Source: Salimicrobium album
GTDB lineage: Bacteria > Bacillota > Bacilli > Bacillales > Halobacillaceae
NCBI RefSeq assembly: GCF_900107115.1
Contig: NZ_FNOS01000011.1
Span: 1-39,490, forward strand
Length of the DNA stretch: 39,490 nt
Reading direction: 5' to 3'
Below are positions 19,037 through 28,194 of this stretch, in pieces. Made by a program: the position numbers and the translations under genes. The notes under the pieces were generated by a model. The model made no database searches. It saw only the letters and a program-made list of their open reading frames with translations, and had not been told where the DNA came from. Within the stretch, counting starts at the first letter, position 1, and the number at the start of each line of letters is the position of its first letter.

Positions 19037-19070
19037 AAGGGCGTAGCCGAAAAGGCGCGCCCTTTTCTTT
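19037..19070 (+). terminator. Terminator after ctc
   Basis: AAGGGCG (19037-19043) pairs with CGCCCTT (19058-19064), with an inner GCC/GGC pair, followed by TTCTTT. Confidence 0.75.
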
Positions 19071-19093
19071 CGTTAATCTTCCGGTTTTTGCTA

Positions 19094-19102
19094 TGCTATA
19101 AT
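19094..19102 (+). promoter_or_regulatory. Extended -10 promoter of pth
   Basis: TGCTATAAT is a perfect extended -10 (TATAAT at 19097-19102). No good -35 is found 16-18 bases upstream, which extended -10 promoters can tolerate. Confidence 0.6.
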
Positions 19103-19138
19103 AACGGTAATCATTCAAAAGAAAAGGAAGTTCAACTT

Positions 19139-19696
19139 ATGAAGTGTATCGTAGGACTGGGGAATCCCGGTAAGAAATATGAAGCTACCAGACATAACGC
19201 CGGTTTTCAGGTGATTGATGAGCTTGCAAAGCGGAACAACTGGACCGTGGAAAAGAAAAAGTTCAACAGCCTGTTCACGACGGAACACGTACGCGGGGAA
19301 AAGATCATTTTACTTAAACCTCAGACATATATGAATTTGTCGGGAGGAGCAGTACGTTCGTTTATGGATTATTTCGGACTCGGAGAAGAGGATCTGCTCG
19401 TCATTTATGATGATCTCGATCTCCTGCCCGGAAAAATCCGTCTGCGCCAGAAAGGTGGTCACGGGGGTCATAACGGAATCCGTGATATCATTGACCAGCT
19501 TGGTACGAAAGAGTTCAAGCGGCTGCGTGTGGGAATTGGAAAGCCGAAGAGCGACTCGGTCATTAACCACGTGCTCGACACATTCAGCAAAGAAGAGAAA
19601 AAGTATATGGAAGACAGTATCGACCGTTCCGTAGAAGCGTGTGAGGCGTGGATGGAGAGAAGCTTCGATGAAGTTATGAATGAGTATAACAAGTAG
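19139..19696 (+). CDS. pth: Peptidyl-tRNA hydrolase (SpoVC)
   Basis: 185 residues, the usual size. It releases peptides from prematurely dropped peptidyl-tRNA. Active-site residues visible: GNPG with Asn9, TRHNAGF with catalytic His19, VIYDDLDL with Asp91/92, and KGGHGGHNG. The frame opens at 19031, but ATG 19139 begins the family N-terminus MKCIVGLGNPG, with AAAAGGAAG upstream. Named spoVC in B. subtilis after a conditional mutant but essential in vegetative cells. In B. subtilis fin (yabK) follows; it is absent. Confidence 0.96.
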   Translation: MKCIVGLGNPGKKYEATRHNAGFQVIDELAKRNNWTVEKKKFNSLFTTEHVRGEKIILLKPQTYMNLSGGAVRSFMDYFGLGEEDLLVIYDDLDLLPGKIRLRQKGGHGGHNGIRDIIDQLGTKEFKRLRVGIGKPKSDSVINHVLDTFSKEEKKYMEDSIDRSVEACEAWMERSFDEVMNEYNK

Positions 19697-19697
19697 G

Positions 19698-19725
19698 CGG
19701 ACCAGGTGTCCGGGTCTGTTTTTTT
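19698..19725 (+). terminator. Terminator after pth
   Basis: CGGACC (19698-19703) with GGTCTG (19713-19718), one wobble, followed by seven T residues. Confidence 0.7.
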
Positions 19726-19784
19726 ACGATTATAAAAGATGAATTCGAGGGAGAGGAAGCTTTGAAGGTGGAGGGTTGGTTACT

Positions 19785-22700
19785 ATGAATGGAATAAAAC
19801 AATATTTACGTTCCCATGATGATATTGCTTCAGTTATCGAGGGGGTCAGTAGCGGTATAAAAGAACAGATGGTAGCCGGGGTTTCGGGGACGTCAAGAAG
19901 CATGCTGGTTTCCGTCGTGCAGGAAGCGGTGAAACGGCCGGTCCTTCTCGTCACCCATCAGCTGCATCAGGCTCAGCAGCTGTATGAAGACCTGCAGGAA
20001 TGGGCAGACGACTGCCCGGTACATCTCTATCCGGTCAACGAACTGATCGCATCGGAAATCGCTATCGCCAGCCCCGAACTGAGAAGTCAGCGGATCGATG
20101 CTCTGGACGAATGGCTTCATGAAGACTCCGGTATTTTCATAGCACCTGTGGCGGCTTTAAAAAGAATAATGCCGCCTGTTTCGTATTGGAAAGAAGCTCA
20201 GCTTCATTTTGACATGGGAGAAGAAATCGATCTTGACCATACGTTGTCGAAACTTGTGAAAATCGGATATGAACGTACGGGCATGGTCTCTTCTCCGGGT
20301 GAGTTTTCGATGCGCGGGGGGATTCTTGACGTTTATCCCCTGACGGAGGAATACCCGGTCCGGATTGAGCTTTTTGATACGGAAGTGGACTCGATCCGTA
20401 CCTTTGATGTCGAATCCCAACGCTCAAAAGAAAAGCTTGGGAGCACGGTGATCAGACCGGCGACGGAAATGCTTCTGAAACCGGAAGATTACGCCAGGGC
20501 TCTGAACAGACTCGAAGACGCCTATCAGGACACGGTCGGCAAGTGGTCGGACCAGGAAGCGAAACAGAGGTTGTTCGAAGAGATCTCGCATGACAAGGAA
20601 CGGCTGGAACAGCAGGAACGCTTCGAGAATATGTACAAGTACATGGAATTTTTCTATGAAGAGACTTACAGCCTGCTCGATTACCTGTCGCAGGACGGGA
20701 TCGTCGTGTTTGATGAAATGAGCAGAATTCAGGAAACAGCACAGCGACTGGATGAGGAGGAAGGAGAATGGCACCGGAACCTGCTTGAAAACGGGCGTAC
20801 CGTGAGAGACTTGCAGGTGTCCCATGACTGGCATGATATATGGGCGAAAACGACTCATCAGCGCATTTACCTGTCCGTATTCATGAGACATATCCCCTCC
20901 ACTCAGCCCGGGAATGTCGTCAACATAACAGGGCGGCAGATGCAGGAATTCCACGGCCAGATGAACTTACTGAAAAATGAGATGGATCGCTGGAAGAAGC
21001 AGGACTTCTCGGTCGTTATCGCGGCTTCGGGAGAGCAGCGGAAAGAGAAGGTCCAGGCGGTTCTCGATGATTATGAAATGGAGGCGGTAGTAGGGGAAGA
21101 GGATGTAACCCTGCCGGTGAGCACTCCGGTGATCATCGACAGCGCACTCCGGGCCGGTTTCGAATGGCCGCTCCACAAAATAGCTGTATTGACCGAAAGG
21201 GAACTGTTTAAAAAACGGGCACCTAAACGGAAAAAGAAAGAAAAGATTTCAAACGCCGAACGGATTAAGAGCTATCAGGAACTGAACGTCGGCGATTACG
21301 TCGTCCACTCCCACCACGGTATCGGTAAGTACCTCGGCATCGAAACGCTGGAGTCGAGCGGGACGCACAATGATTTCCTGATGGTGCAATACTCCGGGAA
21401 TGATAAGCTGTTCGTGCCGGTGGATCAGATCGACCTGATCCAGAAATATGTCGGTTCTGAAGGAAAAGAGCCTAAAATTTATAAACTCGGCGGCTCCGAG
21501 TGGGCGAAAGTTAAGCGGCGCGTCCAGTCTTCGGTTGAAGATATAGCGGATGACCTTATTGAAATTTACGCCGAGCGTGAAGCGTCCAGGGGTCACTCCT
21601 TTGAGCAGGACGGGGAAATGCAGAAAGAGTTCGAGGAAGCTTTTCCTTACGAAGAGACTCCCGATCAGGTTCGCTGTATCGAAGAAATCAAACACGACAT
21701 GGAACGGGTGCGCCCGATGGACCGCCTTCTATGCGGGGATGTCGGGTACGGGAAAACGGAAGTGGCTCTCCGTGCCGCTTTCAAAGCGATTGCGGAAGGA
21801 AAGCAGGTGGCGATACTTGTGCCGACTACGATCCTTGCCCAGCAGCACTACGAAACGCTGACGGAACGTATGCAGGATTTCGGAGTGAACATCGGTCTGA
21901 TGAGCCGCTTCCGTACGAGAAAGCAGCAGAAGGATAATACGGACGGACTCCGAAAAGGGCTGGTTGATATTGTAGTGGGAACGCATCGTCTTCTGTCGAA
22001 AGATGTCGAGTTCAAAGATCTCGGTCTGCTTATCGTTGATGAAGAGCAGCGTTTTGGTGTGAAGCACAAAGAGAAGATCAAACAGCTGAAAGCGGACGTG
22101 GACGTTCTGACTCTCACGGCTACTCCCATACCGCGGACGCTGCACATGTCCATGCTCGGAGTACGGGACCTTTCCGTTATCGAAACCCCTCCGGAAAACA
22201 GGTTTCCCATTCAGACGTACGTCATCGAGTACAATCCGGTATTTATACGGGAAGCGGTGGAACGCGAGATGTCGCGGGACGGTCAGGTCTTCTTCCTGTA
22301 CAACCGGGTGGACAGCATTGACCGGATGGCTTCCCACATATCCGAGCTCGTGCCGGATGCGAGAGTCGCAGTAGCTCACGGTCAGATGAATGAAACAGAG
22401 CTTGAGAATATTATGTTCGCCTTTCTGGAAGGGGAATATGACGTTCTCGTAAGTACTACAATCATTGAAACAGGCGTGGACATCCCTAACGTAAATACGC
22501 TTATCGTATATGACGCGGACAGAATGGGGCTCAGCCAGCTTTATCAGATACGCGGGCGCGTGGGCCGGTCCAACCGGGTCGCTTACGCTTATTTCACCTA
22601 TCAGCAGAACAAGGTGCTGACGGAAATCGCGGAAAAACGTCTGGAAGCGATCAAAGAGTTCACGGAGCTCGGATCCGGGTTCAAGATTGCCATGCGTGAT

Positions 22701-23318
22701 TTGTCGATCCGGGGAGCAGGGAACCTGCTCGGTGCCCAGCAGCACGGCTTCATCGATTCTGTCGGGTTCGATATGTATTCACAGATGCTGAAGGATGCGA
22801 TCGAAGCGAAACGTCAGGGGAAAACGCCCGAGGCCATACAGCCGTTCCAGCCTGAACTCCAGCTGGATATCGACGCTTACCTTCCGGGTGATTACATCTC
22901 GGATGAGAAACAGAAGATCGACATGTATAAACGTTTTCAGACGATTGAATCGGAAGAGGATATCCAGGATCTTCGTGATGAGCTTATCGACCGCTTCGGA
23001 GACTATCCGGAACAGGTGGAGAAATTGTTCACAGTTTCCGTGCTGAAGCAGCAGGCGAAACAAAACCGTATTGAAGAAATCACGGAACAGAAGCACATGA
23101 TCAAACTGGTGATGGAAAAAGAACAGAGCCAGGGCATCGACGGTTCCCGGCTGTTCGAAATGGCCAACCAGTACGGACGGATGGTGCAGCTTGGTACGGA
23201 CGAGAACCAGCTGACGATCCGCTTCCGTCTGGACAGAAATACAAAACCGAGACGCTACGAGCTTATCGAGGAATTTCTGAGACGCCTTCCTTCTATGATG
23301 AGGGAAGATGTCGTGTAA
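19785..23318 (+). CDS. mfd: Transcription-repair coupling factor Mfd
   Basis: 1177-residue DNA translocase that pushes stalled RNA polymerase off lesions and recruits UvrA. Order: UvrB-like N-terminal part (including [11 protein letters not shown]-type [18 protein letters not shown]), RNA-polymerase-interacting CarD-like domain (about 500-570, around [18 protein letters not shown]), RecG-like motor with Walker A GDVGYGKT (651-658), DEEQ (752-755) and the relay segment after the helicase motifs, and a C-terminal autoinhibitory domain ([14 protein letters not shown]). ATG 19785 lies 9 bases after GGAGGG; a TTG at 19776 is less well placed. spoVT, which follows in B. subtilis, is missing. Confidence 0.97.
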   Translation: MNGIKQYLRSHDDIASVIEGVSSGIKEQMVAGVSGTSRSMLVSVVQEAVKRPVLLVTHQLHQAQQLYEDLQEWADDCPVHLYPVNELIASEIAIASPELRSQRIDALDEWLHEDSGIFIAPVAALKRIMPPVSYWKEAQLHFDMGEEIDLDHTLSKLVKIGYERTGMVSSPGEFSMRGGILDVYPLTEEYPVRIELFDTEVDSIRTFDVESQRSKEKLGSTVIRPATEMLLKPEDYARALNRLEDAYQDTVGKWSDQEAKQRLFEEISHDKERLEQQERFENMYKYMEFFYEETYSLLDYLSQDGIVVFDEMSRIQETAQRLDEEEGEWHRNLLENGRTVRDLQVSHDWHDIWAKTTHQRIYLSVFMRHIPSTQPGNVVNITGRQMQEFHGQMNLLKNEMDRWKKQDFSVVIAASGEQRKEKVQAVLDDYEMEAVVGEEDVTLPVSTPVIIDSALRAGFEWPLHKIAVLTERELFKKRAPKRKKKEKISNAERIKSYQELNVGDYVVHSHHGIGKYLGIETLESSGTHNDFLMVQYSGNDKLFVPVDQIDLIQKYVGSEGKEPKIYKLGGSEWAKVKRRVQSSVEDIADDLIEIYAEREASRGHSFEQDGEMQKEFEEAFPYEETPDQVRCIEEIKHDMERVRPMDRLLCGDVGYGKTEVALRAAFKAIAEGKQVAILVPTTILAQQHYETLTERMQDFGVNIGLMSRFRTRKQQKDNTDGLRKGLVDIVVGTHRLLSKDVEFKDLGLLIVDEEQRFGVKHKEKIKQLKADVDVLTLTATPIPRTLHMSMLGVRDLSVIETPPENRFPIQTYVIEYNPVFIREAVEREMSRDGQVFFLYNRVDSIDRMASHISELVPDARVAVAHGQMNETELENIMFAFLEGEYDVLVSTTIIETGVDIPNVNTLIVYDADRMGLSQLYQIRGRVGRSNRVAYAYFTYQQNKVLTEIAEKRLEAIKEFTELGSGFKIAMRDLSIRGAGNLLGAQQHGFIDSVGFDMYSQMLKDAIEAKRQGKTPEAIQPFQPELQLDIDAYLPGDYISDEKQKIDMYKRFQTIESEEDIQDLRDELIDRFGDYPEQVEKLFTVSVLKQQAKQNRIEEITEQKHMIKLVMEKEQSQGIDGSRLFEMANQYGRMVQLGTDENQLTIRFRLDRNTKPRRYELIEEFLRRLPSMMREDVV

Positions 23319-23328
23319 TTGCTGGAGA

Positions 23329-23388
23329 CCCCCTGACTGCCGTTGCCTGCGCAAAAGAGGAACAGGCGGCAGGGGGATTTTGGTTTTT
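23329..23388 (+). terminator. Terminator after mfd
   Basis: CCCCCTG-CTGCCG-GCCTG (from 23329) pairs with CAGGC-GGCAGGGGG (to 23376) in a long interrupted stem, followed by ATTTTGGTTTTT. Confidence 0.8.
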
Positions 23389-23413
23389 GCGGTGAAGAAC
23401 CAGAGCGGCACTG

Positions 23414-23422
23414 TGATATAAT
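23414..23422 (+). promoter_or_regulatory. Extended -10 promoter before yabM
   Basis: TGATATAAT-type extended -10 (TATAAT at 23417-23422), 33 bases before the start codon, with no clear -35. Confidence 0.5.
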
Positions 23423-23455
23423 GGGAGTATTATTTTATAGTTGAAAGGTTTCCAT

Positions 23456-24970
23456 ATGAAAAATAGTTGGTTGCAAGGGACGGCCTGGCTGATGCTGGCC
23501 GGTCTTACAGGAAAAATATTGAGTGCCGGTTATCGCATTCCTCTGCAGAACCTGGGGGGCGATATCGGTTTTTATGTATATCAGCAAATATATCCAATTG
23601 TCGGAATAGGAATAATTTTTGCGCTCCAGGGGGTGCCGGCGGCGGTCTCCCGTGTGGTGGCCGAGAACAGGAAGCTTACGGCAGCTTCGTTCTATTTACC
23701 GGTCTTCCTCTGCCTCTCGGTGTTTTTCTGGCTGCTTGCGGGTGCAGGCTTTGTAAGTGCCGCATCCCTCGCCGGGCTGATGGACGACTGGAATCTAATA
23801 AGTTCTCTTAAGGCATCGTTCCTCGTCTTTCTTTTCGTCCCGTTTCTCGCACTGTTGCGGGGCGCGTTTCAGGGAGAAGAGGATATGAAGACCCCTGCTG
23901 TATCCCAGATCCTGGAACAATTTTTACGGGTGGCGGGCATTCTGATTGTAAGCACCATCGTCTACGTGACCGGAAGCGTCTATTTTATCGGAACCGGGAC
24001 CGCTGCGGCGGTTATAACGGGCATGGTCGCGGCGACAGGTTATCTTTTTGTGAAATGGAAGAAGAGAGAGTTACAGGAGCAGTTACCTGCTGCCGTTTCT
24101 TCTTTTCCTTACGTAAAACAGGTGCTGTTCTACAGCGTGCTGATCAGCGTGAATTACATGATGCTTCTGCTTTTGCAGCTGACCGATGCCTTTACGTTCG
24201 TCCCTCTCCTCCTCGAGGACCACGGTATTTCTGTAACGGAAGCGAGGGAATGGAAGGGGATCTACGACAGGGCTCAGCCGCTTATCCAGCTCGTTACTGT
24301 TCTTGCCTCCTCGCTTGCATTATCCATATTGCCGGCCATCGTGCGCTCGGAACAATCCGTGGAACCGGTCCGTCAGGCAATGGCGCTCACTCTGGTTATC
24401 AGCACCGCCGCGAGTGTCGGACTGCTGCTTCTGTTTCCGGAAATAAACAGGTTGTTTTTTCAGGACGAGTCCGGCACCGGGGTGCTCCGGGTACAGATGG
24501 TGATGGTGATTCTGGTGTCGCTTGCCCTGACCGCCGCTTCCGCTCTGCAGGGACTTGGCTACGCTGCATGGACGGCAGCTTTAATCGGTGGCGGCTTAAT
24601 AGTGAAAGCGGGCTTGAACGTAGTATTAATTCCGGAGTTCGGAACTTATGGGGCGGCGGTCGCTTCTGTCGCAGCCGTGAGCGTTGCCGCTTCCGGTAAT
24701 CTTTTTTTACTGAAAAAGAAGTTGAACAGCAGGCTGTTTACGTGGAAGTGGGGTCGTATGTTACCTGCTCTTGCCGGTATGAGCCTTTTCGTACTCGCGT
24801 TAAAGTGGCTCTACATCCCGGAGGGCAGGCTTCTGCTTCTTCCCTGGGTACTTGCAGCTTCAGGCGGCGGGGCTATCGTGTATGCTCTGCTTCTTCGGCA
24901 GTTCAGGGTCCTGCCTGCGGAGGCCCTGCCGGCACAGTTTAGAAAATGGTTCATAAAGGAGAACGGATAG
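23456..24970 (+). CDS. yabM: Polysaccharide/lipid flippase family membrane protein YabM (SpoVB-like)
   Basis: 504-residue integral membrane protein with about 14 predicted helices, of the MOP superfamily branch that includes SpoVB, YtgP/MurJ-like and YabM. The N-terminal LAGLTGKILSAGYRIPLQNLGGDIGFYVYQQIYP is characteristic. Likely a lipid-linked sugar flippase or related exporter; the substrate is not known. ATG 23456 follows GAAAGG at 7 bases; a TTG at 23441 is less likely. By position it is yabM rather than spoVB. Its stop is just before yabN, so they are probably co-transcribed. Confidence 0.85.
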   Translation: MKNSWLQGTAWLMLAGLTGKILSAGYRIPLQNLGGDIGFYVYQQIYPIVGIGIIFALQGVPAAVSRVVAENRKLTAASFYLPVFLCLSVFFWLLAGAGFVSAASLAGLMDDWNLISSLKASFLVFLFVPFLALLRGAFQGEEDMKTPAVSQILEQFLRVAGILIVSTIVYVTGSVYFIGTGTAAAVITGMVAATGYLFVKWKKRELQEQLPAAVSSFPYVKQVLFYSVLISVNYMMLLLLQLTDAFTFVPLLLEDHGISVTEAREWKGIYDRAQPLIQLVTVLASSLALSILPAIVRSEQSVEPVRQAMALTLVISTAASVGLLLLFPEINRLFFQDESGTGVLRVQMVMVILVSLALTAASALQGLGYAAWTAALIGGGLIVKAGLNVVLIPEFGTYGAAVASVAAVSVAASGNLFLLKKKLNSRLFTWKWGRMLPALAGMSLFVLALKWLYIPEGRLLLLPWVLAASGGGAIVYALLLRQFRVLPAEALPAQFRKWFIKENG

Positions 24971-24971
24971 T

Positions 24972-26420
24972 ATGGGGAAAATACGGATTATCGGACTCGG
25001 AGCTGGGGATCTCTCTCAGCTCTCGGTCGGCACGTACCGGAAACTGGTATCGGAAGAGAATAGTGTGTTCACCCGAACGCTGGACCATCCGGCTGTACGT
25101 GATTTGCAGGCGGAAGGCGTCCGGTTCATAAGTTTTGATGACGTTTATGAACGTTTCGATTCCTTTGAAAACGTTTATGGAACAATTACGGAGGAGCTGA
25201 TCGAAAAAGCCCGGGACCGGGACATCTACTACACGGTCCCTGGTCATCCGATGGTCGCAGAGAAGACGGTTCAACTTCTTCTGGAGAACGGGGAGCTCGA
25301 GGTGGAAGTCGAAGGAGGACAGAGTTTCCTCGATGATACCTTCCGCACTCTGAAAATAGACCCGGTGGAAGGATTCCAGTTCATAGATGCCACCGGCTTT
25401 GAAAGGGAAGGGCTGACGTACCGGCAGCATACTCTGTTCTGTCAGGTGTACGATGCAATGATTGCTTCCGAAGTGAAACTTGTTTTACTTGAAGATCTTC
25501 CGGCAGACTATCCGGTGACGATCGTAACGGCAGCCGGAAGCGACAGGGAACGTGTGGAAACTGTGGAGCTCGCCGATCTTGACCGTACCGTGGAGGTGGA
25601 CAACCTCACAAGTGTCTACGTCCCGCCGGCTTCAGGGGAAATACTGAGTCATCAGTTCCAGGAGCTGCGCGCCGTTATCCGTCGCCTCCGGGGCCCCGGC
25701 GGATGCCCGTGGGACCGGAAACAGACGCACACCTCCCTGAAAAAATATCTTATTGAAGAAGCTTACGAGGTTATTGAAGCCATCGACGAAGAGGATGACG
25801 AACACCTGGCAGACGAGCTGGGGGATGTGCTGCTGCAGGTGATGCTTCACAGTCAGATCGGCGAGGATGAAGGGTACTTCACAGTTGACGACGTCATCCG
25901 GGCAGTGACGGATAAAATGATCAGACGCCATCCGCACGTATTCGGTGAAGCAGACATGAATGAAGAGGAAATCAGCCGTAACTGGGAAGCCATCAAGCAG
26001 AAGGAGTCGCAAAACGCTCGCCGTGATTCGCTTCTCGACGGGGTGATGACCCACGCTCCGGCTCTTCTTCAGGCGATCGATCTTCAGAAGAAAGCGTCCA
26101 AAGTCGGTTTCGACTGGGATGACAAATCTATGGTTCTTGATAAAATGAAAGAAGAGTGGGAGGAGTATACGTCGGCTGATTCTCAGCGTGAACGGGAGAA
26201 GGAACTGGGCGACTTCCTTTTCACCATTGCAAACCTCGCAAGACACGACCGGATTGATGCAGAACTTGCGCTCCAGGAGACGAACAGAAAATTCCGCAGA
26301 CGCTTCGCTTTTCTTGAAAAAGAAGCGGAACTTGGGAATGAAAAGCTGGAAGAAATGTCTCTTGAACAGTTGGAAGATTGGTGGCAGAAAGCTAAAGAGA
26401 AGGAGAGGACTACGGAATGA
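24972..26420 (+). CDS. yabN: YabN: tetrapyrrole-methylase-like domain fused to MazG pyrophosphohydrolase
   Basis: 482-residue fusion. Residues 1 to about 220 form a tetrapyrrole (corrin/porphyrin) methylase-like domain (IRIIGLGAGDLSQLS, YYTVPGHPMVAEKTV) without an evident role. From about 230 there are two MazG-type helical modules, with CPWDRKQTHTSLKKYLIEEAYEV from Cys245 and acidic metal ligands EEAYE and ELGDVLLQV. MazG enzymes hydrolyse NTPs to NMP and PPi, removing aberrant nucleotides. AAGGAG lies 10 bases before the ATG, and the end overlaps rqcP by 4 bases. Confidence 0.93.
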   Translation: MGKIRIIGLGAGDLSQLSVGTYRKLVSEENSVFTRTLDHPAVRDLQAEGVRFISFDDVYERFDSFENVYGTITEELIEKARDRDIYYTVPGHPMVAEKTVQLLLENGELEVEVEGGQSFLDDTFRTLKIDPVEGFQFIDATGFEREGLTYRQHTLFCQVYDAMIASEVKLVLLEDLPADYPVTIVTAAGSDRERVETVELADLDRTVEVDNLTSVYVPPASGEILSHQFQELRAVIRRLRGPGGCPWDRKQTHTSLKKYLIEEAYEVIEAIDEEDDEHLADELGDVLLQVMLHSQIGEDEGYFTVDDVIRAVTDKMIRRHPHVFGEADMNEEEISRNWEAIKQKESQNARRDSLLDGVMTHAPALLQAIDLQKKASKVGFDWDDKSMVLDKMKEEWEEYTSADSQREREKELGDFLFTIANLARHDRIDAELALQETNRKFRRRFAFLEKEAELGNEKLEEMSLEQLEDWWQKAKEKERTTE

Positions 26421-26680
26421 GACTTGATAAATTTTTGAAAAACGCCCGTCTGATTAAACGGAGAACCCTGGCTAAAGAAGTAGCCGATCAGGGCAGAATT
26501 AAAATCAACGGTCAGCCCGGAAAGGCTGCGAGCAAACTGAAAGTCGGAGACGAACTGTATATCCAGTTCGGCCAGAAACTTCTGACTATCGAAGTGAAAG
26601 AACTGAAAGAGACTGTACGTAAAGACGAAGCTGCCGACCTCTATGAAATAAAAAACGAAGAAGCGATCAATAAGGATTGA
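26417..26680 (+). CDS. rqcP: S4-domain protein RqcP (YabO), ribosome quality control
   Basis: 87-residue S4 RNA-binding protein. MRLDKFLKNARLIKRRTLAKEVADQGRIKINGQ is the S4 fold. RqcP works with RqcH in alanine-tail elongation on stalled 50S subunits. GAAGGAGAGG precedes the ATG, which overlaps the yabN stop (ATGA). In B. subtilis yabP and yabQ (sporulation, coat/cortex) follow; neither is present before divIC. Confidence 0.93.
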   Translation: MRLDKFLKNARLIKRRTLAKEVADQGRIKINGQPGKAASKLKVGDELYIQFGQKLLTIEVKELKETVRKDEAADLYEIKNEEAINKD

Positions 26681-26707
26681 TTTCGTCCGCAGCCCTAACA
26701 GGGCAGA

Positions 26708-26732
26708 GGAGCTGAAGAATAACAGCTTTTTT
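26708..26732 (+). terminator. Weak terminator after rqcP
   Basis: AGCTG (26710-26714) pairs with CAGCT (26723-26727), extendable by wobble pairs, followed by TTTTT. It lies in the short interval where yabP and yabQ would be. Confidence 0.55.
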
Positions 26733-26776
26733 AGCGAAAACGTGAAAAAATAGTAGGAAATTCACGGGATTTATAG

Positions 26777-26804
26777 GTTACATTTCAATAAAAACATGTA
26801 TAAT
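26777..26804 (+). promoter_or_regulatory. Probable sigma-A promoter of divIC
   Basis: GTTACA (26777-26782), 16-base spacer, TATAAT (26799-26804), 24 bases before the start codon. Confidence 0.55.
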
Positions 26805-26828
26805 GAGTGTAAGGAGGCCTGTTAAACA

Positions 26829-27206
26829 ATGAGTGAAAAGAAATCGGTTACACGGTTGGACTCTACATACATGGATCAGTATGAAGCACATGTAGAGCGG
26901 CAAAGAAGAAAAAAGAAGCGATTGTTCCGCCGTTTGGCTTTATTTGGTTTGCTCATGCTGATTATCACGAGCTCACTTGCTGTTTATCATGTCCAACAAC
27001 GTATGGTATACGCTGAAAAAGAAGCGGAGTATGAACAATTGCAGGAAGAGATGGCCAGTCTGGAAGACAAAGAAGCGGACCTTAAGGAAGAGAAAGAACT
27101 CCTCCAGCAGGAAGAATACGTTCTCGAGATTGCCAGAAGTAATTACTTCTTCTCTAAAGAAGGAGAAATTATCTTTAAAATTCCCAATGAAGAACCTTCA
27201 TATTGA
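26829..27206 (+). CDS. divIC: Cell-division protein DivIC (FtsB-like)
   Basis: 125 residues, the same length as B. subtilis DivIC. Bitopic membrane protein: basic cytosolic N-terminus with RQRRKKKRLFRR, one membrane segment at about 35-55, an extracytoplasmic coiled coil about 58-97 (EYEQLQEEMASLEDKEADLKEEK), and a C-terminal EYVLEIARSNYFFSKEGEIIFKIP typical of the family. It partners FtsL and DivIB in the divisome. AAGGAGG lies upstream. Its TGA stop is part of the -35 of yabR. Confidence 0.95.
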   Translation: MSEKKSVTRLDSTYMDQYEAHVERQRRKKKRLFRRLALFGLLMLIITSSLAVYHVQQRMVYAEKEAEYEQLQEEMASLEDKEADLKEEKELLQQEEYVLEIARSNYFFSKEGEIIFKIPNEEPSY

Positions 27207-27232
27207 CACTTTTTTAAAAGCATATATATAAT
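27203..27232 (+). promoter_or_regulatory. Sigma-A promoter of yabR, overlapping the divIC stop
   Basis: TTGACA (27203-27208) contains the divIC TGA. After 18 bases follows TATAAT (27227-27232). Confidence 0.8.
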
Positions 27233-27280
27233 AAGATAGGAAATTCTTTTATCGAAATTTTAAGGAGGAGCATTTTTTTT

Positions 27281-27670
27281 ATGGCCATTGAAGTAGGCAG
27301 CAAGTTACAGGGTAAGGTTACTGGTATCACTAATTTTGGAGCGTTCGTAGAGCTTCCGGAGGGACAGACTGGTCTCGTTCACATCAGTGAAGTCGCCGAC
27401 AACTATGTGAAGGATATCAACGAACATTTAAGTCGTGGGGATGAAGTGCAGGTGAAAGTCATCAACGTAGGAGACGATGGTAAAATCGGCCTCTCCATTA
27501 AAAAGGCGAAAGAAACACCGAAGCGTACGCAACCCCAAAAGCCCCGGAAGCCGGAAGAATCTTTTGAACAAAAGATGAACCGCTTCATGAAAGATAGTGA
27601 TGAGCGTTTGACGTCACTGAAAAAGCATACAGAATCGAAACGCGGAGGCCGCGGCTCTAAGAGAGGGTAG
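27281..27670 (+). CDS. yabR: S1 RNA-binding domain protein YabR
   Basis: 129 residues: one S1/OB domain (VGSKLQGKVTGITNFGAFVELPEG to IGLSIKKAKE, about 4-75) followed by a basic, low-complexity tail ending RGGRGSKRG, typical of YabR/general stress protein 13-like proteins that bind RNA or ribosomes. AAGGAGGAG precedes the ATG. Its terminator meets the minus-strand tRNA terminator. In B. subtilis the tRNA pair and spoIIE follow. Confidence 0.92.
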   Translation: MAIEVGSKLQGKVTGITNFGAFVELPEGQTGLVHISEVADNYVKDINEHLSRGDEVQVKVINVGDDGKIGLSIKKAKETPKRTQPQKPRKPEESFEQKMNRFMKDSDERLTSLKKHTESKRGGRGSKRG

Positions 27671-27731
27671 CTTGCTGTCTATAACAATCGATGAATGTTG
27701 CAGAAAAAGAGGCTCAATCTCAGATTAAATC

Positions 27732-27778
27732 AAAAAGAGCGGAAAACCAGGTATAGCTCCTGACTCCGCTCTTTTTTT
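27732..27778 (+). terminator. Terminator after yabR
   Basis: AAAAAGAGCGG (27732-27742) pairs with CCGCTCTTTTT (27766-27776), with an inner CCAGG/CCTG pairing, followed by T residues. Confidence 0.88.
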
Positions 27779-27782
27779 ATGC

Positions 27783-27818
27783 AACAAAAAAACCGTCTTC
27801 CGGTATGGAAGACGGTTT
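27783..27818 (-). terminator. Terminator of the minus-strand tRNA pair
   Basis: On the minus strand AAACCGTCTTC, loop CATACCG, GAAGACGGTTT and a run of T residues directly follow tRNA-Glu. The stem is 11 perfect base pairs. Confidence 0.9.
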
Positions 27819-27824
27819 GTAGTA

Positions 27825-27896
27825 TGACCCGTACGGGACTCGAACCCGTGTTACCGCCGTGAAAGGGCGGTGTCTTAACCGCTTGACCAACGGGCC
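27825..27896 (-). tRNA. tRNA-Glu (anticodon TTC)
   Basis: The minus strand reads GGCCCGTTGGTCAAGCGG..., with anticodon loop CTTTCAC (anticodon TTC), T arm ACGGG-TTCGAGT-CCCGT and acceptor end ACGGGTCA. 72 nt, CCA not encoded. Five bases separate it from tRNA-Met upstream on the same transcript. It corresponds to B. subtilis trnSL-Glu1. Confidence 0.95.
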
Positions 27897-27901
27897 GCAA
27901 A

Positions 27902-27975
27902 TGGCGGCGGAGGGAATCGAACCCACGACCTCACGGGTATGAACCGTACGCTCTAGCCAGCTGAGCTACGCCGCC
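27902..27975 (-). tRNA. tRNA-Met (anticodon CAT), elongator type
   Basis: The minus strand reads GGCGGCGTAGCTCAGCTGG..., anticodon loop TTCATAC, T arm with GGGTTCGATTCCC, ending CCGCCGCCA. 74 nt, CCA not encoded. It closely resembles B. subtilis elongator tRNA-Met (trnSL-Met1). The first acceptor pair G-C and the overall match argue against initiator tRNA, and I consider tRNA-Ile2 (lysidine) less likely. Confidence 0.93.
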
Positions 27976-27996
27976 GTTGTTTTAAGCACAAGGATT

Positions 27997-28025
27997 ATAA
28001 TACACAATCCTGAAAAGACTGTCAA
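27997..28025 (-). promoter_or_regulatory. Sigma-A promoter of the tRNA pair
   Basis: On the minus strand TTGACA (28025-28020), 17-base spacer, TATTAT (28002-27997), about 22 bases before tRNA-Met. The rest of the interval up to tilS (28026-28194) holds a TTTTCCCGGGAAAA palindrome and a lone CCCCGCTTTTCTT at about 28127 recalling the repeat linker, but no other feature. Confidence 0.8.
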
Positions 28026-28194
28026 CGGGTATGGGATGTTTTTTCACTGCGGATATCTTCATTTTCCCGGGAAAAGGGAAGTGACTAAATATTGAACTGG
28101 AGCGAGGGATTTTTTTCTCAGGAACTCCCCGCTTTTCTTGTGCGGAATAACGTCCAGTGATAACATAAAAGGGCGACAGATGGGGGATGAAGAT

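Noticed and set aside
28063-28076. TTTTCCCGGGAAAA palindrome upstream of tilS
   Set aside because: A single short palindrome without T tract, partner site or link to a promoter; no function can be supported.
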